Program-made: the position numbers and the translations under genes | The notes under the pieces: model-generated | Told to the model about the DNA's origin: nothing | Seen by the model: the letters and a program-made list of their open reading frames with translations, nothing else | Databases searched by the model: none | In this document: one piece after another, positions 16,982 through 25,704 of the stretch | Layout: the number at the start of each line of letters is the position of its first letter | Position numbering within the stretch: the first letter of the stretch is position 1 | Source of the DNA: Spirochaetales bacterium | GTDB lineage: Bacteria; Spirochaetota; Spirochaetia; Treponematales; UBA12059 | DNA: 64,000 bases | Assembly (NCBI GenBank): GCA_016928955.1 | Contig: JAFGJV010000004.1 | Span: 124,001 to 188,000, forward strand | Reading direction: 5' to 3'

Positions 16982-17011
16982 TTGCCCGAGGGGCGTGCTT
17001 GCTGGTAGTAT
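16982..17011 (+). promoter_or_regulatory. Promoter of queD and the adenine methylase
   Basis: TTGCCC (16982-16987), 18 bases, TAGTAT (17006-17011). The leader is short, about 14 bases, and contains GGAG at 17019-17022. Confidence 0.5.
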
Positions 17012-17031
17012 CCCCCGTGGAGAGCAGTCGT

Positions 17032-17391
17032 ATGTACACAGTCAGGGTAGAGGCGGGATTTTCCGCCGCGCATTTTCTCACCGAGTACCACGGAAAATGC
17101 GAACGCATGCACGGACACAACTATCTGGTCCGCGCGTACGCCCGTGGCGGGGAACTGGACGCGGCGGGCATGCTGGTAGATTTCGGCGTGCTCAAACGCC
17201 ACCTGCGCGCCGTGGCCGAGTCCCTTGACCACAGGAACCTCAACGAGGTGCCCGAATTCGCCAATTCTCCGAGCGCCGAGCGCATAGCCAGGTACGTTTT
17301 TGAGTCCATGATGCTGGCCGACCCGTCCCTGCCGCTGTCGGCCGTGGAAGTGTTCGAAACAGACACCAGCGTAGCCCGGTATGAGCCCTGA
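17032..17391 (+). CDS. queD: 6-carboxytetrahydropterin synthase / 6-pyruvoyltetrahydropterin synthase-like (QueD)
   Basis: The protein is 119 aa, the normal QueD size. Zinc ligands His14, His27 and His29 (FSAAHFL, MHGHNYL) and catalytic Cys23 (GKCERMHGHN) are present, with LDHRNLNEVP and a C-terminal VEVFETDTSVARYE strand. The enzyme turns 7,8-dihydroneopterin triphosphate into 6-carboxytetrahydropterin, the second step to queuosine. No queC, queE or queF is nearby. ATG 17032 has GGAG upstream. Its 3' end overlaps the next gene by 11 bases. Confidence 0.9.
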   Translation: MYTVRVEAGFSAAHFLTEYHGKCERMHGHNYLVRAYARGGELDAAGMLVDFGVLKRHLRAVAESLDHRNLNEVPEFANSPSAERIARYVFESMMLADPSLPLSAVEVFETDTSVARYEP

Positions 17392-19111
17392 CGCCGAGGA
17401 GGCGTACCTCCGCAGGCAACTGATACCCTATCTGGGCAACAAGCGGAGTCTCCTCCCGGACCTGAAAGCTGTCTTTTTGTCCCTGGCCGAGCCTGGATCC
17501 ACGGTACGTTTTTTGGATGCCTTTTCCGGCTCGGGCGCCGTTGCCCGCCTTGCAAGGACGCTCGGATACTCGGTGGAGGCCAACGACTGGGAGCCGTACA
17601 GCCAAGCCCTGAACCGCTCGTGGCTGGTCCTTACTCCGGCCAGGCTGGAAGCGGCCTTTGGCGGTGCGGGCAAGCTGCGCGCATGCTTTGATGCCTGGAA
17701 CGCCATGTACAACGACCCGGGCTGGCTCGAGCGTTGTCCGGCCTACCTGGCTCGGTGGTACGCCCCTGCCGACACCGCACATCCGGATCCTGACGGGGAA
17801 CGCCTGTTTTACACGGCTGAGAACGCGGCCTTCCTTGACGCAGTGCGCAACAGGCTCGATAGCGAGTATCCGCCCAACGACGACGAAGGGCCAGTGGCGG
17901 ACGCCCGGGCCGCCCTGCTGGGGTCGGCGCTCCTTGAGGCCGCCGTACACACCAACACTTCCGGCGTTTTCAAGGCCTGCCACCGGGGTTTTGGAGGACA
18001 TAGCCACGACGCTTTGGGCCGCATCATGGCCAGGATGCAACTGGAAGCTCCCGCCGTTCCTCAAGCGTCGCCCGGCAAGGTTACCGGGATGGACGTTACG
18101 GATTTTCTGCGGTCGAGAACCGCGGATATTGCCTACCTGGATCCGCCCTATAACCAGCATCAGTACGGGTCAAACTACCACCTTTTGAACACCATCGTGC
18201 GCTGGGATTGCGTGCCCATGCCCCTTGTCCGGAACGCACGCGGTAAGCTGATCGGCAAAGGCGGCATACCGGAAGTGTGGAAGCGCACGTCGTCGCCCTT
18301 TTGCGGGAAAAACACGGCCAAGGGCGCCCTGGAAAAGCTTATCGCTACGGTTGACGCGCGCGCCATCGTCATGAGCTACAACGGTGATGGTCACGTTACA
18401 GCCCCGGAAATAGCGGCCATGCTGTCGGAACGCGGACGCCTGGAGCTCAGGTGCCTCGGCTATACGAGCTACCGCGGCGGCAGACAGTCGAATGCCCGGC
18501 GCCAGAGTACGCGCGAGTACGTGTTCGTCGTGCGTACCGACCTGCCCAGCACCGGACCCGAGGATGCCATACGGGCCATTCGGCTGGCCGAGAGCAGGGA
18601 TACGGCGCTCAAGGGTTTTTACGATCCCGACAAGCTCAGAGCTCATTTTACCATCAATGGCGACTCCTTGGTCGTCAGGGCGGGACCGGAAGCGGCCGAA
18701 TCTAGGATCGTTCTGCCCCTGTCCGGGCAGCGGCGTCTGGGGCGCGGCGCTGAAGAGGTGCTGGATGCCATGGGCGAGAGCGAGCGGGAAGATACCCTCA
18801 GGTTGTTGGGCTTCTGCGTCTGCCAATCCGTGGAGAGCAGGCTGGAAATCCTGGCTGGGCTCGCCGCGCAGCCTGACGGGCTCGGCCGGTCGGCACGCAA
18901 GGAGGCCTTGGTCCATTTGCGCAAACTGGCCCACCCGCGGCACAAGGATATTTTTTATCGACTCGCCGACCGTTTCAGGCGCGTGGCCGACGAGCAAAAT
19001 GACAAGGCAGTATTAGGCGGCCTTGACCTGCTTTTGGATCTCGCGGACAGACGTTTTGCCCATACGAGTGATCGGGCGACTGGCGACGCGTTGGGCCATG
19101 GTATACACTAG
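17381..19111 (+). CDS. Adenine-specific DNA methylase with an uncharacterised C-terminal extension
   Basis: The protein is 576 aa. The SAM-binding motif FLDAFSGSGAVAR (about 45-57) and catalytic DPPY (254-257, in DPPYNQHQYGSNYH) place it in the D12/COG3392 class of N6-adenine methylases. The first 390 residues make a full methylase, with YLGNKRSLL at the front. The last 185 residues, helical and rich in Arg/Glu, are not recognised. No restriction endonuclease or specificity gene is adjacent, so it is a solitary methylase here. It overlaps queD by 11 bases. Its stop (TAG 19109-19111) abuts repeat copy A, so the present C-terminus may have been altered by that insertion. Confidence 0.85.
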   Translation: MSPDAEEAYLRRQLIPYLGNKRSLLPDLKAVFLSLAEPGSTVRFLDAFSGSGAVARLARTLGYSVEANDWEPYSQALNRSWLVLTPARLEAAFGGAGKLRACFDAWNAMYNDPGWLERCPAYLARWYAPADTAHPDPDGERLFYTAENAAFLDAVRNRLDSEYPPNDDEGPVADARAALLGSALLEAAVHTNTSGVFKACHRGFGGHSHDALGRIMARMQLEAPAVPQASPGKVTGMDVTDFLRSRTADIAYLDPPYNQHQYGSNYHLLNTIVRWDCVPMPLVRNARGKLIGKGGIPEVWKRTSSPFCGKNTAKGALEKLIATVDARAIVMSYNGDGHVTAPEIAAMLSERGRLELRCLGYTSYRGGRQSNARRQSTREYVFVVRTDLPSTGPEDAIRAIRLAESRDTALKGFYDPDKLRAHFTINGDSLVVRAGPEAAESRIVLPLSGQRRLGRGAEEVLDAMGESEREDTLRLLGFCVCQSVESRLEILAGLAAQPDGLGRSARKEALVHLRKLAHPRHKDIFYRLADRFRRVADEQNDKAVLGGLDLLLDLADRRFAHTSDRATGDALGHGIH

Positions 19112-19112
19112 T

Positions 19113-19218
19113 GGTAACCTCAAAAAAACCTATGGTGACTAGAGGTTCCCTGTGTTTTCGGCCGAAGCACTAGGTTTTTAAGGTAACCCTCTAAAAACTG
19201 AAGTTTTTAGAGGCTCCC
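19113..19218 (+). repeat. Hairpin-rich MITE-like repeat, copy A (degenerate left end)
   Basis: About 106 bases match the reverse complement of 53509-53617 over nearly the whole length. The internal parts are an AGAGGTTCCC arm, a TTTCGGCCGAA palindrome (19152-19170) and a CTCTAAAAAC-TGAA-GTTTTTAGAG hairpin followed by GCTCCC. The left terminal repeat is eroded (GGTAACCTC). Flanking TAGT and TGGT are an imperfect 4-base duplication. It begins one base after the methylase stop codon. Confidence 0.8.
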
Positions 19219-19223
19219 TGGTA

Positions 19224-19261
19224 GGGGGTGCGTGCAAAGCTTCGCGTATGCGAGCATCCCC
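19224..19261 (+). other. Hairpin in the gap before the broken chemoreceptor gene
   Basis: GGGGGTGC (19224-19231) pairs with GCATCCCC (19254-19261), with one G-U, around a 22-base loop. The remainder of 19219-19377 has no gene. It contains cGTGCAAAGC, faintly like part of a cyclic-di-GMP riboswitch, but the rest of that structure is absent. Confidence 0.35.
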
Positions 19262-19377
19262 CGACTGTACACGAAGGTACGGCCGAGCAGCCTTGGCGGA
19301 AGGAGCGCCCCTTGTCCTGGTTATATCCTAAAAAGCACGCGGAGGCGTCCAGCGTAAGCGAACGCCAATAAGTACCC

Positions 19378-20936
19378 GTGCTGGTATCAATGAACATCCT
19401 CCTGGTAGCCTTCTTCGCGGTGTCGGGATTCAGCCGATATCAAGCCAAGCCCGATAGTTCCCTGCCGTTTTTCATAGCGATAAACACCACGAATGTGCTG
19501 TTCGTCGCCTCGCTGGTGTTTATACGAGTCAGAGCGTACATGCTCGCGTCGTTCATCACCACAAGCGGCATGCTCCTGAGCGCGGTATGGATGTCCGTGC
19601 TTCTCCCGTCAGAAGGGACCGTGGACGCATACCGGTTCATGGTATTCATGATAGCCTCGGGCATTGGAACGACCATCGTCGCGCTCAAACGCGTGCAGAT
19701 GGTCTTCTTTGTGATGGCCAGCTCATCCTCTACGGCCTTGTTGTGGCGTTGAGATTCGCGCCGGCGGCGGGAGGCTTTACCAGGGACAACACCTACGTGT
19801 ACGTCATCCTTTTGGTGCTGCTCAGCGCGACCAATGGAGCCTTGCTCATCAACAACCGGCTGAACAGGTCCCTGGTTGATGCCGCAGAGGGCGAAAGCCG
19901 AAAAAATGCCGAGCGTTCGTCAGCGCTCGCGACCCTGGTCGGGGAAGCAAAAGAAACGCTACGGGAAGGGCGGTCACTGGTCGGGGCGGCCGAAACGGTC
20001 ATGGCGGAGGGAGAGCGCATTCGTCATGAGATAGACATGACGAGGGACAGCGCGGCGAGCCTAGCCAAGCTGGCCGCCGTAGCCGATGAGGCGAACGAGG
20101 GCGCCCTTGCCTATGTGGAGGAATTCCGCTCCGGAGTGGAATCCCAGGACCAGGCGCTTGAGGGAGCCGAGCGCACCCTTGGCGGCATAGCGTCAATGAT
20201 ACAGACCATGGCTGGCACCGCAAGCTCTCGACGGGCCGATATGGACCAGGCATTGGGAAAAATGGACGAGCAGGCTAGCATGATAGCCAAGGTCGTGGAC
20301 GGGTTCAAACGCATCCAGGCAGCGGCAGCCCAGGTCATGCAGGTAGCCGCAGGAATAATGGACGTGTCGGAAAAAACCAACCTCCTGGCCATGAACGCTT
20401 CCATTGAGGCTGCTCACGCGGGCGCCGCTGGCAGGGGCTTTGGCGTCGTGGCGCACGAAATACGAAAGCTCTCCGAGGAAACCCACGAAGCCACCGAGTC
20501 CATACGAGAAGCGCTGGTCAAGAGCGGGGCCGTCATGGACGAGGCCGCGGCCATGATAGACCGTTTTGCTGGTGACATCGGGTCGGTGAACGACGCCGTC
20601 CGCTCGGCCTTCAAGGCCCTGAGCGAGCTGGTTGATGGACTCGGGCAGATGCAGGTGGGGGCGTCCGGCCTCACGGACGCCACCGGGCACATCATGGGCG
20701 TAAGCGAACGGAGCAAGGACGGTGTGCGCGGCGTTGCCGAGCGCATGGGTTCCAGTTCCGAAAGCGTGGCAGCCATGCACCAAAAATCAAGGGAGCTGAG
20801 CGACAGCATGGATCGCGTGGCCAAATCCTTTGCCTTGGTGGAAGAGGCCATTCGCGGGATCAGGGAAATTGGCGAGCGGAGCGTAAGCGGCCTGGACGCC
20901 CTGGAACGGGAATTGGCCAGGCTGGACGCCGACTGA
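19378..20936 (+). pseudogene. Methyl-accepting chemotaxis protein interrupted by a frameshift
   Basis: Codons from GTG 19378 (or ATG 19390) encode five hydrophobic helices, then the reading continues only after a one-base shift near 19715-19735, inside the fifth helix. The new frame gives the rest of that helix ([14 protein letters not shown]), a sixth helix and a full cytoplasmic signalling domain containing [18 protein letters not shown] and [12 protein letters not shown], ending at 20936. A stop codon lies three codons upstream of 19378, and no ribosome site was seen, so the 5' end may also be truncated. It lies downstream of repeat copy A. Either a true pseudogene or a sequencing error; the intact signalling domain fits recent damage. 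Confidence 0.75.
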
Positions 20937-20948
20937 ACGAAGCTCCGC

Positions 20949-22490
20949 TCAGTTAGCGGTGCCCGCGCCCGGTTTTTTGCCGTTAGCGCCCCTGCGGCGT
21001 GCATGGGGCCGCTTTTTGGAATCCGGGCCCGCATCTGGCTGTTTCCGTACGCTCCGAGCTTGGCTGTCGTGACGCCTGCCCTGTTCGCCAGAGCCGTGGG
21101 CGTCATGCCGCGGCCGCTCGCCGGGGGCTCTGTTCCCCCTGCTTGCCCCGGGCTCGGCAGCCTGCCTGTCCCTCCTGGGCCGCGGGGCATCCTGTCGAGG
21201 CGCTTGCCCGACAGGCCGCGTCCTGCCGCTAGCCGCGCTGGTTCTGGTCTGCCTGGGCCGCTGCCCTTGGCGATCCGGTTTCCGTGATGCCTCCAGCTTG
21301 ACATTTTTCCGCGCGGCCTCTTCCTCTTCGGCAACGGCGAAGAAATTTTCCGGCTCTATGTCATGGACCCTGCCGGATTCCATGATCTTGCATATAAAGC
21401 TGAAGCCGTACCGGGTGGCTATCTTGGATGCCCGTTTGAGCTCCACCAGGTCGGCCACGGCCACTGACACGCCACGGCACCCGGCTCGCCCGGTACGTCC
21501 AGCCCTGTGGACATAGACCGTGGGGTCTTCCGGCAGGTCAAAACTGATCACGTGGCTGACGTCTGCAATATCCAGGCCGCGCGCGCCGAGATCCGTGGTG
21601 ACGAGCCACCTGACCTCGCCTGACGAGAAAGATTCAAGGGCTGACTTGCGGTTCTGGGAATCGCGGTCTGACTTGAGCACGGCCATGGGGAAGCCCAGGT
21701 GCTCAAGTTTGCGGACGATGGCAAAGATGGCCGCGTTTGACGACGCGAACAAGAGACAGCGCTCCGGCTTTACCGCCGCCTCAAAGCGCCGCAGGAATTC
21801 TATCTTGGAACGGCTGGGCGCGTGGAAGCACCAGTGTTCTATGCTGGTCCGGAGCGATTCCGAGGAATCCAGGGCCAGGCGCGCCGCGTCCCTGAACCAG
21901 GGGGACGACCGCTCAACCGTGCGTTCGGGAATGGTTGCCGACACCAGGACGCGTGAACAGGTATCCGGAAGGGCGGCCAGGAACTGCCCGGTTATGTCGA
22001 TGCTCTCTTTCTCGAACAGCCTGTCGCCCTCGTCCAGCACCGCCCAGCGGAGATCAGCCGGAGCCAGGTGGCCGGACGTCACAAGGTCCCGGAGCCTACC
22101 CATGGATCCGACCACCACATGGGGCTTGTCGGCCAGCCGCTCGAGCTGGCGCGCGATAGGCATGGACCCAAGGGCTCGTGCCACCCGTATGCCCAGCCCT
22201 GACGCCTCGGCCAGGCGCTCGGCTTCGCGAGCAAGCTGGGAGGCCAGGTCGTGCGTGGGGGCGGCCACCACAAGCTGGACCCTCTGCAGGGTTGGGTCCA
22301 GGCGAGAGTATGCCGGGGCCAGGTAGGCTAGGGTCTTGCCCGTGCCCGTGGCCGACGACATGTAGGCGTCGCGCCCATCCAGAATGGAGGGCATGGCCAG
22401 GGCCTGTATGTCCGTTGGCGCTTCAAAGCCGTATGAAGCCAACGCCGCACACACCTCGGCCCTGAGGCCTAATTCTGAAAACGTGCTCAT
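20949..22490 (-). CDS. DEAD-box-type RNA helicase with a DEGD motif and long basic tail
   Basis: The protein is 513 aa. Q motif with Gln29 (PTDIQ), Walker A ATGTGKT (47-53), motif II reading VLDEGD (153-156) instead of DEAD, motif III SAT (184-186), ARGLDIADV and motif VI HRAGRTGRAG are all in order. From about residue 400 there is a highly basic, low-complexity tail rich in Arg, Gly, Pro and Gln, as used for RNA anchoring. Likely roles are ribosome assembly or mRNA turnover. GAGAGGA precedes ATG 22490. It ends 12 bases from the convergent chemoreceptor gene. The Ala-to-Gly change in motif II is conservative, so ATPase activity is expected. Confidence 0.9.
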   Translation of the reverse strand: MSTFSELGLRAEVCAALASYGFEAPTDIQALAMPSILDGRDAYMSSATGTGKTLAYLAPAYSRLDPTLQRVQLVVAAPTHDLASQLAREAERLAEASGLGIRVARALGSMPIARQLERLADKPHVVVGSMGRLRDLVTSGHLAPADLRWAVLDEGDRLFEKESIDITGQFLAALPDTCSRVLVSATIPERTVERSSPWFRDAARLALDSSESLRTSIEHWCFHAPSRSKIEFLRRFEAAVKPERCLLFASSNAAIFAIVRKLEHLGFPMAVLKSDRDSQNRKSALESFSSGEVRWLVTTDLGARGLDIADVSHVISFDLPEDPTVYVHRAGRTGRAGCRGVSVAVADLVELKRASKIATRYGFSFICKIMESGRVHDIEPENFFAVAEEEEAARKNVKLEASRKPDRQGQRPRQTRTSAASGRTRPVGQAPRQDAPRPRRDRQAAEPGASRGNRAPGERPRHDAHGSGEQGRRHDSQARSVRKQPDAGPDSKKRPHARRRGANGKKPGAGTAN

Positions 22491-22551
22491 TGATACATCC
22501 TCTCGATGCTAAGGCGTCGCTGTGCGACGCGGCAGCCAGCCCGGGCCGGCT

Positions 22552-23637
22552 TCAGTCGTGCGGGTTTGTCTCGTCCCGCAGGCGCGCGTAGCGGGGCTTG
22601 ATCACGTCAAAGATAATCCTGACCCGCTCCCCATAGGGAATAAACGCGCTTTTCATGGCATTGACCGACAAGCGCTCCACGTCGCGCAGGGTCAGGCCAA
22701 AATGCTCAACCGCCAGGGCAAACTCGTCGCTCAGGCTCGTGCTGCTCATGAGGCGGTTGTCCGTGCACAGGCTGACCCGAAAGTCGTTGCGGTAGTACAC
22801 GTTGAAGGGGTGCGACGAGTAGTCCGCGGCCGCTCCGGTCTGCACATTGGACGACAGGCAGCACTCCAGGGGGATGCGCCTGTCTCGTACGTAGGACGCA
22901 AGGCTGCCCATCTTGTCTATCCGCGTGCCCGTGCTGGCCATGTCCTCAACCAGGCGCGTGCCGTGGCCGATGCGGTGGGCGCCGCACACCTGCAGGGCCT
23001 GCCAGATCGATTCCGGCCCAAAGGCCTCTCCCGCGTGGATGGTGATATTGAAATTCTTGCCCCGGATGTACTGAAAAGCCTCCAGATGACGTTTTGGCGG
23101 ATGCCCGGACTCGTCGCCCGCCAGGTCAAAGCCCACCACGCCCCTGTCGCGGTACGAAACGGCGAGCTCGGCCGTTTCCAAAGACAAGGCTGGCGACATG
23201 TTGCGCATGGCGCAGAGTATGAGCCCGTATTCCGTGCCCGTGGTGCGTTTGCCGGCCTCCATGCCCCTGAGGGCTGCTTCCACGATGCTTTCCAGATCAA
23301 GGTCGTCACGTACATGCAGGATGGGGGCGAACCGGATTTCCGCGTACACAACGCCGTCAGCGGCAAGGTCCTCTATGGCCTCACGGGCCACCCGCTCTAT
23401 GGCATCCTTTGTTCGCATGACGGCCGTTGTCAGGGAAAAGCCTTCCAGGTACAGACCAAGGTTCTTGCGGCTGGCTCCCCTGTGCAGCCACGACGCCAGT
23501 TCCTCGGGTTCGGATGCAGGAAGGTCCAGGCCGTATTCGCCCGCCAGGTCTATGATGGTGGACGGGCGCAATCCCCCGTCAAGGTGGTCGTGCAACTCGA
23601 CCTTGGGCGCCCGCCTGAGCATGTCCTTGGTAACCAT
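22552..23637 (-). CDS. add: Adenosine deaminase
   Basis: The protein is 361 aa. Zinc-site HDH (16-18, ELHDHLDG), TIHAGE with the catalytic Glu, HRIGHG and SLCTDN complete the active site. The enzyme converts adenosine (and deoxyadenosine) to inosine in purine salvage in the cytoplasm. Start at ATG 23637 has TATACT 6 bases upstream and no ribosome site. It is divergent from rnz across a 93-bp gap that contains a large perfect palindrome. It may work with the BMP-type nucleoside-like transporter at 40.6-45 kb, but that is only inference. Confidence 0.93.
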   Translation of the reverse strand: MVTKDMLRRAPKVELHDHLDGGLRPSTIIDLAGEYGLDLPASEPEELASWLHRGASRKNLGLYLEGFSLTTAVMRTKDAIERVAREAIEDLAADGVVYAEIRFAPILHVRDDLDLESIVEAALRGMEAGKRTTGTEYGLILCAMRNMSPALSLETAELAVSYRDRGVVGFDLAGDESGHPPKRHLEAFQYIRGKNFNITIHAGEAFGPESIWQALQVCGAHRIGHGTRLVEDMASTGTRIDKMGSLASYVRDRRIPLECCLSSNVQTGAAADYSSHPFNVYYRNDFRVSLCTDNRLMSSTSLSDEFALAVEHFGLTLRDVERLSVNAMKSAFIPYGERVRIIFDVIKPRYARLRDETNPHD

Positions 23638-23643
23638 CCGTCA

Positions 23644-23672
23644 AGTATAACCGGAGCGGAGGGTTTTGGAAA
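23644..23672 (-). promoter_or_regulatory. Leaderless-type promoter of add
   Basis: Minus strand: TTTCCA (23672-23667), 17 bases, TATACT (23649-23644), 6 bases, ATG 23637. Confidence 0.55.
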
Positions 23673-23675
23673 GCG

Positions 23676-23710
23676 ATCCGCGGCCAGAGGCGTTGCCTCT
23701 GGCCGCGGAT
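23676..23710. promoter_or_regulatory. Perfect 16-bp palindrome between divergent add and rnz
   Basis: ATCCGCGGCCAGAGGC (23676-23691) and its exact complement (23695-23710) are separated by GTT. It covers the -35 region of rnz and abuts the -35 of add. It could be a shared operator, or a terminator-like hairpin blocking antisense transcription. A terminator between two diverging genes would be unusual. Confidence 0.7.
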
Positions 23711-23721
23711 TTTCGTATAGT
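23693..23721 (+). promoter_or_regulatory. Leaderless-type promoter of rnz
   Basis: TTGCCT (23693-23698), 17 bases, TATAGT (23716-23721), 9 bases, ATG 23731, with no Shine-Dalgarno sequence. The -35 is inside the palindrome at 23676-23710. Confidence 0.55.
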
Positions 23722-23730
23722 GTGGCCCAC

Positions 23731-24660
23731 ATGAATCTTGAAGCTTTCATACTCGGTTGCGGCGGAATGATGCCGCTCCCGCATAGGCATCTGACCAGCA
23801 TGTTGCTCAGGCGCGAGGGCGAGCTCTTTCTCTTCGACGCCGGTGAGGGAACCCAGGTGTCCTTGCGGCGCCTCAATCTGCGCTGGAAAAAGATCACGGC
23901 CATATTCGTCTCCCACACGCACGCCGACCACGTGACCGGGCTGCCGGGGCTGCTCATGCTGTCCAGCCAGGTGGACAGGGACGAACCTCTGTACATATAC
24001 GGCCCGCCACGCATAGCTGAGTACGTGGAATCCAGCCGCCGCGTGCTGGACATGTACATAAACTACGAGATCGTCGTGAAGGAAATCACAGCCCCGGCGG
24101 TATGCTACGAGGGACCGGACTTCCGTATTAGGGCCTTTCCGCTCAGGCACACCAAAACCTGCGTGGGCTACACGCTGGAGGAGGACTCGCGGCCGGGCGC
24201 GTTCCATCCCGAGCGGGCCCAGGCCCTGGGCGTTCCGGTGGGGCCCCTGTGGTCACGACTGCAGGCCGGACAGCCCGTGCAGGCCGCTGACGGAAGCACG
24301 GTCAGCCCCGAACAGGTGCTCGGACCGCCAAGGACAGGCCGCAAGGTCAGCTACGTGACAGACAGCCTGTATTTTCCCGACATAGCCCCGGAGGTGGCCG
24401 GTTCCGACCTCCTGGTATGCGAGGGCATGTTCGAGCGCTCGCTGGCCGATACGGCCGCCGAGAAAAAGCACATGACGGCGGAACAGGCCGCCATGATAGC
24501 CAGGGACGCCGGGGGCGTAAAAAGCCTCGGACTCATCCACTACAGCCCGCGCTATACGGACCGGGAGCTGAAAATTCTCCTGGACGAAGCCCAGGCGATC
24601 TTTCCGGACACCTTCCTGACCAAAGACAGGATGGCCTTGCCCGTGGAGTACGTGGACTAG
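23731..24660 (+). CDS. rnz: Ribonuclease Z (tRNA 3'-processing metallo-beta-lactamase)
   Basis: The protein is 309 aa, typical for the short form. It begins MNLEAFILGCGG with HRHLTS, then the zinc motif HTHADH (62-67), FPLRHTKTCVGY, YVTDSLYFPD and a final LGLIHYSPRY with the last metal histidine. The enzyme cuts the 3' trailer from tRNA precursors. The reading frame is open far upstream, but ATG 23731 is the family start and has a promoter immediately before it. The 24661-24750 gap to the ABC operon shows only GGAG before the next start. Confidence 0.93.
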   Translation: MNLEAFILGCGGMMPLPHRHLTSMLLRREGELFLFDAGEGTQVSLRRLNLRWKKITAIFVSHTHADHVTGLPGLLMLSSQVDRDEPLYIYGPPRIAEYVESSRRVLDMYINYEIVVKEITAPAVCYEGPDFRIRAFPLRHTKTCVGYTLEEDSRPGAFHPERAQALGVPVGPLWSRLQAGQPVQAADGSTVSPEQVLGPPRTGRKVSYVTDSLYFPDIAPEVAGSDLLVCEGMFERSLADTAAEKKHMTAEQAAMIARDAGGVKSLGLIHYSPRYTDRELKILLDEAQAIFPDTFLTKDRMALPVEYVD

Positions 24661-24750
24661 CAGGGGCCGGCGATAGTCCTTTGGTTTTCCATCAAGGAAG
24701 GCGTCCCAGCCCGTACAGGTTGGCCGCCGGATGCATAGACGGAGACGATC

Positions 24751-25704
24751 ATGATCCAGGCTGTAAACCTAAGCAAACGCTACGGCTCCTTTGAGGCTGT
24801 GCGCGGTGTCAGTTTTGACGTCGGTTCGGGGCGGGTGGTGGGCCTCCTCGGGCCGAACGGGGCTGGCAAAACCAGCATCATGAAGGTGCTGACTGGCTAC
24901 CACCGCCCAAGCTCCGGGCTTGTCACCATCAACGGCATCAACGTGGCCGACGATCCATTGGCCGTCAAAGCCATGGTCGGCTATCTGCCGGAAGGCGTGC
25001 CGCTGTACGTGGACATGACCGTGGGCGAATACCTGGGGTTTATCGCAGAAGCGCGCGGGCTTGCCCATGCGGACAGGGAAGGCGCCGCGCTCAAGGCGAT
25101 GGGCGCCTGCGGCTTGGACGGTATGTTCGACGTGCGCATAGACCATTTGTCCAAAGGGTACCGGCAGCGTGTGGGACTGGCCCAGGCCATCATACACGAC
25201 CCGCCCATCCTGATCCTGGACGAGCCTACCACAGGTTTGGACCCCAATCAGATTTTGGAGATCAGGTCCCTCATACGCTCTCTCGGTTCGCAGAAAACGG
25301 TCATTCTGTCCACCCACATACTTCAGGAGGTGGAGGCCCTGTGCTCGGAAGTACTCATCCTGAACGAGGGTCGTATCGTGGCGCAGGGGAGCGCGGCGCG
25401 CTTGGCCGAGCAGCTGCAGGGAGACGAACGGCTGGACGTGGTGCTGTCCGGAGCGCGCCTGCCCGAGTCGCCCGAGGAAAGCCTTGAGTCCCGCGCGGGC
25501 ATACTCGCGGCCGAGCGAGTCGAAGGGCCGGCCGGCCGCCTCAGGCTGAGGCTAACCGCCCCCGCAGGCTCGGGCGACACGGCGGCAGAAGCCGTATTCG
25601 ATTGGGCGGTGGAAAATAAGCTGAGAATACTCGAACTCAAAAGAGAACGCCTTTCACTTGAGGAGATTTTCGTGAAACTGACAGGGGAGGATACGGAAGC
25701 ATGA
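24751..25704 (+). CDS. ABC transporter ATPase, GldA type
   Basis: The protein is 317 aa. Walker A GPNGAGKTS, Q loop in VGYLPEGVPLY, signature LSKGYRQRVGLAQA, Walker B ILILDEPTTGLDP and H loop STHILQEVE are complete, so it should hydrolyse ATP. The C-terminal 100 residues are the accessory domain of GldA-like subunits. It is the first gene of four (ATPase, permease, GldG-like, DUF4340) that form one operon; the stop overlaps the next start as ATGA. In Bacteroidetes GldAFG supports gliding; elsewhere the cargo is unknown. Confidence 0.9.
   Translation: MIQAVNLSKRYGSFEAVRGVSFDVGSGRVVGLLGPNGAGKTSIMKVLTGYHRPSSGLVTINGINVADDPLAVKAMVGYLPEGVPLYVDMTVGEYLGFIAEARGLAHADREGAALKAMGACGLDGMFDVRIDHLSKGYRQRVGLAQAIIHDPPILILDEPTTGLDPNQILEIRSLIRSLGSQKTVILSTHILQEVEALCSEVLILNEGRIVAQGSAARLAEQLQGDERLDVVLSGARLPESPEESLESRAGILAAERVEGPAGRLRLRLTAPAGSGDTAAEAVFDWAVENKLRILELKRERLSLEEIFVKLTGEDTEA

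Noticed and set aside
19224-19320. A cyclic-di-GMP riboswitch before the chemoreceptor
   Set aside because: Only a short GCAAAGC-like piece and one hairpin are present; the paired tetraloop/receptor parts of the class I structure are missing.
22522-23730. A long upstream extension of the ribonuclease Z frame
   Set aside because: It runs antisense through add. ATG 23731 gives the normal family length and has a promoter directly in front.
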